Origin: Nectonema munidae
Taxonomy: Eukaryota > Nematomorpha > Nectonematoida > Nectonematidae
NCBI GenBank assembly: GCA_030549495.1
Contig: JAUIRK010000936.1
Coordinates: 310,001-374,000 of the forward strand
DNA length: 64,000 bases
Reading direction: 5' to 3'
Position 1 is the stretch's first letter. Each line of letters begins with the position of its first letter. The notes beneath the pieces are model-generated. The model had not been told where the DNA came from, did no database searches, and saw nothing but the letters and a program-made list of their open reading frames with translations. Shown in pieces: positions 10,623 through 21,803 of this stretch. A program made the position numbers and the translations under genes.

Positions 10623-11519
10623 CTATTGTAAATTTTCAGACTTCTTACCATTCTTAGTTATATGATAATTGTAATCCTAGATAAGCTATAGATTTAAAGA
10701 TTTTTCATTTGTAAAAGAGGAACTTCTTTTTACGGTTAAAATGTTTTTTGAAGCACCCAATATTAGATCATCACACCACTTCCTAGTTCATTAGAACATG
10801 GTAGATGTTAATATCCACTTAACCAATAACAGATATAGATATATATAATACCTATAGGGGTATATGTTATATAGCTATATATATTATAACTCCGACTCCC
10901 CTTATTTGTAATTTTGGCAGTGCAACTCCATTTATGTATAATTTTTTAAACAATGATCACCTATTTATTATGCGACTTTGACTATACATCAACTTTTCCG
11001 TAAACATAAATTATAAATTGCTGTATCAGTAGTAGGTTTTCAATCTTATAACTAATGTTAAGAATGTGATGATATGTATCTTTTAAGGTTGTTTGTGAAT
11101 GTCGTTTTCATTTTCATAGTCATTGAAAGATATCCTGAATCTTACACGATTTTGCTTTATGTTGATCCGAAATATGATTGATCTATTTTCTTCAACATAA
11201 TTTATTATAATGTTTTTTGGGTTGTAATTGTAGTATAGTGACTTTTGTACATTGTCTTAAGAAAGATTTTCAAATTATTGTCTATAACCTTTTTATCCAA
11301 AAGAAAAGCATTTAAGAACTAAATTAATCCTAAATATTATTTTCAAAATATTTGCTTAAATTTTTTTTCAAAAAACTTTCTACTCATAAAATGAGCTCTG
11401 TTCCTTTACACGGTATTTATGTAAAAAGTTCATTCTTTGAATTTTTGAAACGTTGGGCAATAAAAAGAGTGTCTAAAAATGTTTTATCCAAAAATTTACC
11501 AATATAAACATTTTTAAAT

Positions 11520-11591
11520 TGGGAGTCGCAATAATTATTCCGACTCGGACTATTTCTCAAAACATGCCAATCCTCTGACTCCACAACTCTG
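11520..11591. mobile_element. terminus of a GAGTCGGAG-type repeat, second copy
   Basis: The end reads CCTCTGACTCCACAACTCTG. Its reverse complement aligns with the terminus at 7354 at about 16 of 20 positions, and the internal GACTCGGACT words recur. A short frame near 11125-11175 (ERYPESYTILLYVDPKYD) resembles the LDPRYK block of hAT transposases and may belong to the same decayed element, which would then extend upstream to around 10.9 kb. Confidence 0.35.
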
Positions 11592-11614
11592 GTTTATATG
11601 ACTGTTTTATATGT

Positions 11615-11758
11615 TCCGATATTTTGATAGCGGAGAGCTTAGCTAGGATTATGATATTTGGAAATTTTGAAAGCGGGATTTTGCTTTCGGAAATTTTAAC
11701 AGCGGGATTTCGGTTTCTAAAATTTTAACACCACGATTTTGGCTTTAAAGATTTTAAC
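11615..11758. repeat. degenerate ~30-bp tandem repeat
   Basis: Four to five decayed copies of a unit like GAAATTTTAACAGCGGGAT plus TTYGGTTTC follow one another with a period near 30. Divergence between copies is high, so the array is old. No coding role is apparent. The rest of 11760-12560 is AT-rich without a recognisable gene. Confidence 0.6.
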
Positions 11759-12567
11759 TAGGTACTCATTTCAAAACTAATATAATATATAAAAATTTAG
11801 AAAATGTCTTAAAAAAATTAAAATAACTTAATTTACAAATTTATGACATATTTCATTCTAAAAGTTAAAAAAAATTTATCAACATAAATTTCATTTTAAC
11901 CCTAGGATTTGGATCCGGCTAAAATGTGCAGTTTTAATCATGATTTATATGACATTTTTATTGCTATTAACTTTCAAGTAAAAAACAGCAATTAGTGCAA
12001 GTTTTAGCCTGACTGAAAGACTCTAAACGCTATCCTAATCCATTCCTACTAATCTCAAAAAATTTTCAATACATTATCGAAAAGAGAAAATTATTTCATT
12101 TACGTTTCTTTTGCATTGTAAAAGGGTAAAACATTTTATAAAATGTATAAGTAAAAAGTTTAAAAATAATAAAAGAAAAGATCGATAAAATATTATGTTA
12201 TTTTTTATCCTAATGAACATATTAAAATTAAAAATGGTGTCACTTGTTTAATTTCCTTTATTTCTCCTTCATTTCAAGTTGTCTAGGGATACTAATATTA
12301 TTGTGTTTTAAAGACACCGAGTATTTGAGAGCTTTCAGTTTTTTTATAATTCATAAGCGCCGTCATCCCAAATCAAATATTTCTTTTTATTGAAAGGATT
12401 AATTATTTTTTCTTTAATTTCAAAATATAAATGACTGCAAAAAATATAAACTTTGCATAAAAAAATTAATTTATAAAACAAAGTTTCATAAAGCTTCTCA
12501 AAGAGCTCATCCATAAACTTAAAAATTGAAGGGTTGGTTTGTTGTTCTCCAAAAAAATAAATATCAC

Positions 12568-12600
12568 AGCATATAGCCTGCCGTTGAAAGCGCTTTGATA
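12568..12600 (+). repeat. isolated copy of the shared SINE/LINE 3' tail
   Basis: AGCATATAGCC, then a short spacer, then TGAAAGCGCTTTGATA, matches the 3' part of the SINE at 24343-24522 and the 3' end of the LINE at 13.2-14.0 kb. The 5' portion is not recognisable, so this is a truncated or decayed copy. Confidence 0.45.
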
Positions 12601-13009
12601 CGAACAAAAGAAGGGCCCATGATATTTTTTCGACACGAAATTTCTTGAATAAATAATTTTATTTATATGAGATATGGTATACATGTAAATTCGTCGAAAA
12701 AGATTTTTTCTACAAAAATAGTTTCATCGATAATCATAAAATTTAAAATTTACATTATTTTATATAAATTAAATTTATATTTTGAATAAATTATTTATCA
12801 TAGAAATCTTGCCTTTATATTAACAATTATTAAACTTAAAATTATAAATATTCTTTTGAATAAATCTTTAAGGGCCAAATTAGCGAAAAAAAACTTAAAA
12901 TAATCACAAGATTGTTTTGAAAAAGTTTTTGTTTTATAGAGAGTAAATCCGTTAAAATCTATTTAACTATTTAAAAACTATTTATTATAGTTTTTGGTTA
13001 GTCTTTCTT

Positions 13010-14060
13010 TTAACCCGTTATCGAAATCAGACGATATCTAATGTAAAGCAGAAAGTTGTATTAAAAACATTATTAAACCCAGACGATTTTATTTTTGTAA
13101 GAGTAAGAAATTTATTTCCCAAAATGAAATTTTGTCAACAAACATATAGAAAAAGATTTGTCAATCATTTTACAAAAATCACCTGAAAAAAAAAATGAAA
13201 TCATATATGCAAAATATATCATATAATTCCCTTCTTTGCTTCCATCTTGTTCTCAAAACTACGACTCCTCTCCACTCATTTCACTGTCTCCATTTTCTGG
13301 TGCCCCGCTCACTCCAACATACATGAAAACCTGCATGTTGACTATCTCGCCAAAAGAACCTTATCAAGACCCTGCATAACACATTTAACCTCAGTACACC
13401 CCAACGTCTTACTACGCAACATTTCCATGCACACTCAAAACCAATGGCAAAACACCCTCACCAACTCCATAAACAACATGCTTTCGCGCATATCAATACC
13501 ATACACCAATCTTGGGCTTCGCACAAATACACTCTATCGAGATATCTTATTAGGTGGCTCTCGGGTCATTGCCCCTGCAAAACCTACTTTTTTCGTATTA
13601 AACTCTCAGACAACCTGACGTGTCGGTTCTGCAACGCACTTTTCGAAACACCATATCACCTCGCCTTCCTCTACCCATTCTTCATCTCATACCGACACAA
13701 ACTTATCCACGCATGCGCCTCAACCCTTGGCCACTTTCCCACTAATCTAAGCGTCATCATTACTTACCCAGAACTCTTAAACTTACTCTCCGCCTTGATA
13801 GGCACTATTGAACCCATCCTTCACCTAAGCCCACAATAAAACCGACTATCCTTCTCTATATATATTTATTATTTCTAGAATACTCCTAACATTCTTCTTT
13901 GCATTCTTCTCTTCAACCCCCATCAAGCAATTTGAAAGCATATCAATTAAATTTGGAAAGTGCTTTGACATCTCTACCTACCTACCTAGGATATTCAAAA
14001 GGCTAAGAATTTTATTTTTGTAAAGTCGACATATGTCGACTGTGGTCGATAACCAGTTAA
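13010..14060. mobile_element. TTAA-flanked MITE interrupted by a LINE insertion
   Basis: The left end is TTAA (13010-13013) followed by CCCGTTATCGA. The right end, read in reverse, is TTAA (14057-14060) followed by CTGGTTATCGA. Without the insertion at about 13101-14023 the element would be roughly 130 bp, close to the 114-bp MITE at 18827-18940, and both carry a GTCGAC/GTCGTC-like block near the right end. A perfect 16-bp palindrome GTCGACATATGTCGAC lies at 14025-14040. TTAA target sites with CCC/CTG termini are the hallmark of piggyBac-type non-autonomous elements. Confidence 0.5.
13101..14008 (+). mobile_element. 5'-truncated LINE (I/R1-group, RNase H-bearing)
   Basis: This GC-richer segment encodes the C-terminal end of a LINE ORF2. 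First comes the end of an RNase H domain (SIFWCPAHSNIHENLHVDYL with LAKR, around 13290-13360), matching W-x-P-x-H-x-N-x-x-D-x-L-A-K. Next comes LIRWLSGHCPCKTYFFR, then CRFCNALFETPYHLAFLYP, matching the terminal C-x2-C...H zinc-knuckle-like motif, although the expected last Cys is Tyr. The reading frame shifts once near 13550. The 3'UTR ends with GAAAGTGCTTTGACATCTC and an (ACCT)n tail near 13988. A 15-bp direct repeat (ATTTTATTTTTGTAA) at 13086-13100 and 14009-14023 is a candidate target-site duplication. RNase H downstream of RT places it in the I/R1/LOA group. Confidence 0.7.
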
Positions 14061-14062
14061 AT

Positions 14063-17000
14063 ATTCATTCTTCTCTTTTAAAATTTCATGGTTATTGTTA
14101 TTCCTTAATTTTTGAATTCGGCGAATATTTGATTATCACCATCCTTAGTGAAAAGATTGTAAAGAGAATTTTTTTTTATTTTTTCAAATCTTTGTAAAAC
14201 GATAGAATGTGGTTAAGTTGAGCAATTTATTTTGATTATTATTAATGTTGTTATCTAATAAACTTTGAATTTACAGGTAAATAGAGATATATAGTCATTG
14301 GGACTATAAGAAAAAAGATTCAATAATTGGAAACTTTCATTTTGAATACCTGAGACAAACATATTAAAATTTGTGGAGTTAAAAGGCGAATGCTAATAAG
14401 TGCGCTAGATTGTGCTAGAGTGCGCAAGGTTCTAGCTAGAATTAAAAGATTAAAAAAATCATTTTTATTAATATTTATCATTATTATTGAACAAAATAAA
14501 AAATATCATCAATATTTCTTTTTTTCAAATTATTTGTATATTAATCCGTTTGAATAATTATAAAACATTTGATTTTTTATTCCAGTTTTTATCCAAAAGA
14601 ATATTGATAATCACTTAATCATTAATGAAGCCATGAAGCAATTAAAATTCTGGAGCACAATTAAGCATTACGCCTTCAGTGAAACAATAAATAAATTTAA
14701 TAAAATTACTTATATTATTCTATACAATTAATTATTTTAAAATATATCAAAATAATTTCATAATTTGTCGAAGAAATATTATGTTTAATAAATTAAAATT
14801 TTTAAATAATAGATAAGGCGAAGTCGGTGGGTTTCATTCACATGTAATAAAAACAAAGAATATTAAAATAAACTCGACTTTTCAAAACTTTTTATTGGAA
14901 GTTCAAATTTTCGACCGTTACGGTCTTTCTCAATAACTAAATCAAAATTAAAAAGTATAAAATAAAGTAAGGTTTGTATGTATTATATTAAAATTGGTAG
15001 AGGTGGATGTATGAAACTGTGTTGAGATGTGTGTATATATACTTAGAATTTAGCTTACGGAGAATATTGAAAAGAAATAAAGGAAGAAAGGAACAATGAA
15101 AATACCAAGTTGTGTGTGTGCGTGTGATTGGAAGAGAGGTTAGTTGGGTAAAAGCTTTCTTGCTCTTAATTTCACATTAGATTTGTAATTATCACTTCTT
15201 AATAAAAAGTATTATTGAAAACTATTGAAGATTAAGGTTGAAGATTATTATTTTTGTAGCAATATACTTGAATTTTAAAAATCGCTTATAAAATTTGAGA
15301 ATTTTTTATTCATTTATTTTTACTATAATTATATCAGCATTTCTTATTTTATCGTTCTCTTACAAGTTATAACCATCAAGATCTGAATATTTACGAATGA
15401 AAAATATTCTATTAACTCTTATATTTAGCATCCACATACAAAATACATTTAAATTCTAAAGAATATATACCATTTCATAAAAATTTAATTTTTCGCTCAA
15501 ACTAACAAACAATCTTAATAACAATTTTCACAGGTCAAAATCTAAATTGACAAAATCCCAACTTTTTAAATTCTTTTCATAAAATTAATAATGAAATCTT
15601 TTCAAATATATATAGTCAAAATAATTTCATGTATATGATACCCAAAAGTATTTTCATGCATGGATATTAGTTTATTTTCGATAATTTTTTGTTCCAACTA
15701 TGATGAGACGGGATTCTTTTCAAATATTTTTCTCTTAGATTATTTCACAAAGTATTAAAATTCAAAAATTAATTTTTTTATTTAATTTGTATAATATTAA
15801 ATTATTTAAGAACAGCCGCTTTTCTCTCTTCCTTTCTCGATGGATATATTTATACAAAATTCTCAGTTTTCCGAAATTCCGAAGCTTGATAATAGAACAA
15901 ATCTTGATTTCTAAAAGATTGTAAAAGATATGTTTTCATCTATTACTACAGTGATTTTCATTGATGAATTAAAATTTAATAAATATATTTTTTTTGAATT
16001 TCTTATTTTTTAGCTAGAGTTTGAATCAAAAGGGATTTTAAGGGCCACTTTTTAATCCCTGAAAACTTGGTATAAATGGAAAACATACACAAAAATCCAT
16101 TGAAAAAATTGAAAATATTATATCCGACTCTACATTGACTCATTATAAAAAATTCAGGGATCTTTAGTAATTTTTCGTATAAAAAAATTAATTTTTTATT
16201 CATTCAAAAGTTCCAATCCCAAGAAAGAGTTCTTGTCTGAAATAGTTTTTAAATCACAGGCAAATATTTTTTTCTCATAATTACGGGCCAGTTAAAGGCC
16301 TATACTAGATCTGGGTTCTACAAATCAGTTCAATGCTACTTTATCCACATTTGGATTTTAGCAATACTTGTTCTGTTTTTGGAAGCATTAAAACAAAAAA
16401 TTTTATCTTCAATAAACTTTGTTCAAATATAGAAACTGATGTTATACTTTTATGAATTAAAATTTTTTATATTCTTTTTTATTTCATTTTCCGTAAAATC
16501 AAAATAAAATAATTTATATTGACTAAAATATCTTTTTAGTTTCAAAAACACTGGAGTACTGAAGTTTCTTAATTTATCAATGTCATATTTTATATTTTTG
16601 ATATCATAATTATACGCCTAAACATTATGCATTCAAAGGCTTTGCTTATTTCCAACAATTATTGCAAAATAAAAGCCATCTCGACAGGAATTATTACAAA
16701 ATAAAATCAGTTCAAAAAGTATCACCAGAAAATACTATTAAGTTGAATTTTTAGTGAAATAAAATAAAATATGCCTTTTTTAGCTCATTTATGCTAAAAT
16801 TTTATAAGAACTGTAAAAGCCTAAATTAACAAAATAAAAGTTTTCTAAAATATAAATCAAATACAATTGTAAGCTAAAGTAAAACAAGATTCAAATTTCA
16901 TAATGTTTATTTGAAAAGAAATTGAATGATGAAGACAATTAAGTGATATCAAAATTATATATTTATAATATTTATGTGCTAATCTTGAATGTACCGAAAG

Positions 17001-17790
17001 GATTTTTCAATTAATGCCGAAAGTATCAAAAAGATTAATTAACAAATATGAGAGGGGAAATAAAAATTAATTCATGTCAATAAATTTTTATTTAATACAA
17101 AATTTTGTTAAAAAAGAGAAAATTTGTGTATTTATATGAGGATGCGCAAAGTCAAGATGAACTTTTTTGTTATTAGTATAGAAATGCTTATTATACGAGA
17201 GCATATTTTTGACATGCATGTTGGATCGCATTATTTTTAGGTTTAAAAGAGGATCCAATATGGTAAAACATTTTTGCAAAACATCACAACAGATCCAATC
17301 CTTTTAAATTTCACTCCGTTAGTTTCTCTCATTTTAATTCTCAAAAAATTACCAAATTGAAAGAGGTCATACACGGATTCGGCAACATTATCCGATTAGC
17401 TTATAGCAAATATGAAGAATTTTTTTATGTTTAGGAAAAATAGAATTTTTTTCTCGCACATTAATAATTCTTTATAAGGATTCGTTCTTTTAATCATGGA
17501 TACAGTTATAACCAAGTTAAATGTTTTAAAAAAAAATTTGATAAGTTCTGTTTTCCAAATATAGAAAATTTTTATAATCAAACTTTTCAAAATTTTATTG
17601 TTTTTCAATCAACATATAATAAAGAACATTTAAAAAAATTTTATATAAAAAATTGAACATATTAAAATTAAACTTTTGTATTGAAGTTATATCACTTTGT
17701 TTTGGCTGACTTACGCATAGAAAACTACATTTGCTGAGTTATTGATTTATAATTGCCTTAAATAAAAAAGTCATTAAGGAAAATGAATAG
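14063..17790. other. gene-free AT-rich stretch with repeat debris
   Basis: No gene is supported. Short frames (16003-16203, 17088-17279, 17396-17608) are lysine/phenylalanine/isoleucine-rich AT noise. At 14880-15180 a denser segment carries a GACCGTTACGGTC hairpin (14913-14925) and a GT-rich stretch (15109-15126), and may be a decayed retroelement end. Confidence 0.4.
14900..14945 (-). repeat. hairpin with hammerhead-like core, possible PLE terminal repeat relic
   Basis: On the minus strand the order is TTGAGAA, then AGACCGTAACGGTC (a 5-bp stem with a 3-base loop), then GAAA. Hammerhead ribozymes read CUGANGA, stem II, GAAA. Here GAAA and stem II fit, but the first box has two differences at conserved positions. 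Penelope-like elements are known to carry minimal hammerheads in their terminal repeats. Stem III and the cleavage site are not evident, so this is at most a relic. Confidence 0.3.
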
Positions 17791-17792
17791 TA

Positions 17793-18820
17793 TTAAAGCT
17801 TTTCCTTATTTGATGTTCTTTTTTTAAGGCTGAATATTTTTCTTCCTTGTTTTGAAGCAATATTTGAATATTTTTTTACTATAAGCTGTCTGTTTGTTGA
17901 AACTATTAATCCCTTGTCATGGTTAATTGCGGTTTTTGGTGGTTCAATATCTAAAAATTTTTGGAAGTATTCTTCTCTTTCTTTTTTCCATTTTCTTTTT
18001 TCCATCCAAATGTAAATATATGGGACCAAGGAAAATAGGTACAACATTCTTTACTTTTCTTTTGAGATTTTTGTTGTCAAAAACTGTGACGGTAACGAAG
18101 CAAGGGCTTCCTAAAATGTTTAACCCAGATTTGATAGATTTGCTTAGATGTAATAGCTGATTTTGCGTATAACAAATTATATTAGGAAGTCCATTAGTAT
18201 TAAGAGTCATTTCTTTCAAAAATGGGTGTTCAGTTGTTAGCATACATATTATACTTTGTATATTATCGGCGATATTGTTATTATATGCATGTAATGATTT
18301 TTTTTCTAGATATATATATTTAATATTTCTTATGACTTTTGAGGTTCTAGGTATATCCTTTTGAGATTCAAGCATTTTAGAATAATTTTTTTTACATGAT
18401 TTTGTTTGTTTCAATTGTTCCAGTACACAATCCTTTATTGCTGGTTTGGTTCTCACATATTCTTGAGTATGCATTTTTAAATTTCCATGTTGAGAACGTT
18501 CTAAAGGCCTCGTTCTAATATACTCCCATAAATAAATATATGCACCTTTTTCAATCCAAGAAATTTTTCTTTTGAAAAGATCCTTACATTTTAATTCTGA
18601 ATAATAACGCGCCAATGTAATAATTTTTGCATTATCCGGCTGTGGATTCATTGAAATAAATTTTTTGTTCTTTATATATCCAAAAAGTTCCTTATTTTTT
18701 TTAATAAACAACAATTCATTATTTAAGTTTAAAAAATACACCTTTTTCTGTATAGTTTTAGTCCAAACTCCGAAGTTATCAAAGAAAGTTCTTTGATCAT
18801 TTTTATCTTTATGAATTATT
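17793..18820 (-). pseudogene. MULE-like transposase relic (tentative)
   Basis: The main frame (17944-18741, 265 aa, minus strand) and its upstream extension read FDNFGVWTKTIQKKVYF, a FLYWCH-like start. Then come YYSELKCKDLFKRKISWIEK, EYVRTKPAIKDCV, MLESQKDIPRTSKVIRNIKY and finally CFVTVTVFDNKN with VPIFLGPIYLHLDG. The last block matches the start of the transposase core in a MULE-like family (FNLG-x-x-VTVT...FLGP-x-x-H). The catalytic D-x-TFNLG segment appears shortened: GLNILG sits directly before SPCFVTVTVF. Sequence after residue 250 moves to a second frame (17793-18047). The N-terminus ends where the MITE at 18827-18940 begins. Assignment to MULE rests on recalled patterns and is not certain. 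Confidence 0.5.
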
Positions 18821-18826
18821 TTTGTT

Positions 18827-18940
18827 TTAACCCATTTACAACCAGTGTTCCCAAAGGGAACGCAGACGAATTCCTACTTTACATGGAATTTAATAGGAAT
18901 TACTAAAGTCGTCTGCTTTGCTTGGTCTTAAATGGGTTAA
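18827..18940. mobile_element. piggyBac-type MITE with TTAA target duplication
   Basis: TTAA (18827-18830), CCCATTTA, a 106-bp body, TAAATGGG and TTAA (18937-18940). The 12-bp ends are perfectly inverted. CCC...GGG termini and TTAA duplication are the known signature of piggyBac transposition. The internal sequence includes GTTCCCAAAGGGAAC (18846-18860), a near-palindrome. It has inserted at the upstream edge of the MULE-like relic. Two related copies lie at 7778-7863 and 13010-14060. Confidence 0.7.
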
Positions 18941-19025
18941 ATACACATTTTCTATAAAATAGTTTGGAATAACGCCTGAATAACAGAAATCATAAGAAAA
19001 GAGCTCGTTTATAACTACCCTGCTT

Positions 19026-19453
19026 GACTTTTTACACAAATACACCCAAATATACCCAAATACACCCAAACAGATGAAAATAAATTTAAATATACATAGA
19101 AGAATTATTCTCAGGATAAAACTAATATAAAATTAAATTGTTTATATTATAATAATAACTTAAAATATAATAATTATTTATAAATAATAATATAATTATT
19201 TTATAATAGTAAGTTTGATAACACAAAATAATTTTTTAATTTAAATAATTACTAATATGTGTGGCCTGGCAAGAAAATGGGTGAAATAAAAATAAATAAC
19301 AATACTCTATTACCAGCTCCCGTTCAAACTTAAATATCTGTGTATCTTTTTATTTTAAGCATTTATTTAATATTATTTTTAATTTCAAGTTCTTATTTGT
19401 AAATAAAGAACTATTTGTGTGTATTTGGGTATATTTGGATAAAAAGTCCTACC
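19026..19453. mobile_element. MITE candidate with ACCCAAAT-rich inverted ends
   Basis: The left end GACTTTTTACACAAATACA continues with repeated ACCCAAATA blocks. The right end, in reverse, reads GGACTTTTTATCCAAATATA with the same blocks. The interior (about 350 bp) is very AT-rich with TAATAATTA palindromic stretches and no coding frame. Flanking target duplication is not clear. The following 19454-20030 holds nothing recognisable except tandem ACGACCCAATATAATT copies at about 19984-20025. Confidence 0.5.
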
Positions 19454-20030
19454 GTTCATAAGTAGTCACATGGCAGAAGTATTGGAATATCCTTTGGCTC
19501 ACATGAGAAGTCAGAACATACAGCTTGGCTTCTTCAGAAACTTTATGGAGTTGACGAAACATAAGAAAAATGATAAGTTTCCCCTTGTTCAAACAAGAAC
19601 TTTTTTCCACTTACGTGATGCTCCTATTCATCAAAGCAACATCCATTAATATTTTTTCCTCATATAACACAATTATACAAATATATTTACATTTACTCTT
19701 TCTCTGTACTTTTTAACTTTAGGTTACTCATGTGAATTTTATCACTACAAACCTTGGTTTGATTTTAATTCTCTAATAAAACTTGCCCCTGCAACACTTA
19801 TATAGCTGATTAAAACTTATAAAGATCATTTTAATTTTGTAAAATTTGTATAATTTAGTTTGCCTTTAAAAATTGGTATATATCAAGAAAATTTTTTCTT
19901 TTTTTATGTATGATTTTTTTTAGATATTTTTATACTTAATTTATCCAAATTATCGAGTATTTCGAATTTGTTGTCTAAATTAGTACGACCCAATATAATT
20001 ACGACCCAATATAATTAATACGACCCAAAA

Positions 20031-20300
20031 GCGTGACTAATTTGTGCCAACCTCAATTTTTTAGTGCCAACCTCAAGAAAATTTTTTTTTAAACAGATAA
20101 TTTTAATCTTATATGTTAAATAATACTTTAAAACAAATATCCATTTAATTTCAAGAATTTTCTTTGCTTCAATTTTTTTTAATATTAATTAATAATGTTT
20201 TTTTCAAGTTTTTTGATTTTTTCAGGCATTTTTATACAAACTTAACAATTCAACTAAAATTTAAATGCTCCTTCGTTTATAATCGGAATTACAAAATTTA
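20031..20300 (+). repeat. left inverted arm of the PHD-OTU element
   Basis: It is the inverted partner of 24668-24932. Conserved blocks in order are GCGTGACTAATTTGTGCCAA, AACCTCAAGAAAA, AATTTCAAGAATTTTCTTTG, CAAGTTTTTTGATTTTTTCA and AACTTAACAATTCAACTAAA. Short length differences in poly(T) tracts separate the arms. Confidence 0.75.
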
Positions 20301-21803
20301 TAGTAATATTTTAAAATACATATTTTAATGAATTTTATAAAAATTATATTATGTATATTAGTTTTGTAGTATGTTTTACAATTCTTTATTAAGTATTCGC
20401 GTTGATTTTGATAATTAATTCGAATATTAAAAAAAGTAATTTATTAAATCTATCTCAATTATACTCTTGTTTATCTATTAGAAAACTTTTACAATTTTCT
20501 TCTACTTGAGTTCAGCCTATTTTAAGTTATCAGTTTTTATTATATAAAAAATTGCATAGTTATTAGTAAATTATTTTTTTGTACATAATACTCCAGATTT
20601 TTTTATATAAACGTAACTTATTGTGTTATCATTTAGTAGGCACACTTACGGCTTTGTGACGAAAGGAGGTTTCATGTTCTAAATCCACTATTTAACCAGG
20701 GCGGATCTAGATGATAATAATTTTCCCAAACGGGATTTAAAATTTTTCTTTAAAATACATTTTCTTTGTGAAAAATCATTGTGAATGAATGCGTAGACTA
20801 TTATTTGTATTACATAAGCAACATTTACATATTTCATGTGGTTCTTAAATACAACTCTTCCTTCATAAAATGAAAGTAATTCTGATTGAACTATACACTG
20901 ATATCCTTAAAAATTGGTAAGGGAAAAGAAAACCCACCTGGATCCCTGCTATATCTGACTAACCCTTTTCCCGCCCCCTTATACATAAAAGTTGTATCGT
21001 ATGAATGCATAACATAAAAAAAATTAGGTACAAATGCATACCATAAAATTTTTTTTTACAAATACTTAGCTCTATATAAATGTTCTTTATCCATTTTAGG
21101 TGTAATTGAACAATTCCAGATTGTTTTAAATCTTTCTCATAACGGACAGTTGAAAAATGAAATTTAAGAGGAATGTACCAAAGTTTAAGTTGAAGAAAGA
21201 AAATTCGATATTTACGTTTCAATAAGCGATTTGAACTTTGTTTTTCTTAAATAAATTTAAGTTTTATTTAATTCCTATTAACATAACATTTCAAAAATTA
21301 ATATGCTAGAAATTTAAATCTACATCTGAATTTTTTACAGATGAATCTTGTTTTCGGTTTATTTAATCAATAGTGATACAAATGGAACCCGTCTCATTAA
21401 GAATTTTTTTTACAATCTTAACTCAATAAAAATCAAAAGGAAATAAATATACACAAATATATCAATGTTATCCTTAAAGTTGATGTTTCTCACAAATTTT
21501 GATAAAGAGTTTTATTTAACACGATAAATTGTAATATTTTTAATTAAGTTATATTCAATATATTTCTTGATATATGAAATATAATTATATATATCATCGT
21601 CACATGTTTTGATATCTTTCAAAACCTCAAGAGGTGGAACACGGAAGACAACCCCTAAAATATTTTGTTATCTTCTGAAATGTCAAAAGGATGAAGATAT
21701 GCGACAAAAAAAGTATTTTATGCATTCAATAAACAGAATTTAATGAGAGAAGAAAATATCAAAAAACGAATTAATATAGCAAATTATTAATTAGCTCGCC
21801 TCT

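Noticed and set aside
7354-11591. One large hAT-like transposon carrying ABCF1 between matching GAGTCGGAG termini
   Set aside because: The flanking 8-mers do not match and ABCF1 is a conserved host gene. Two separate repeat copies are more likely.
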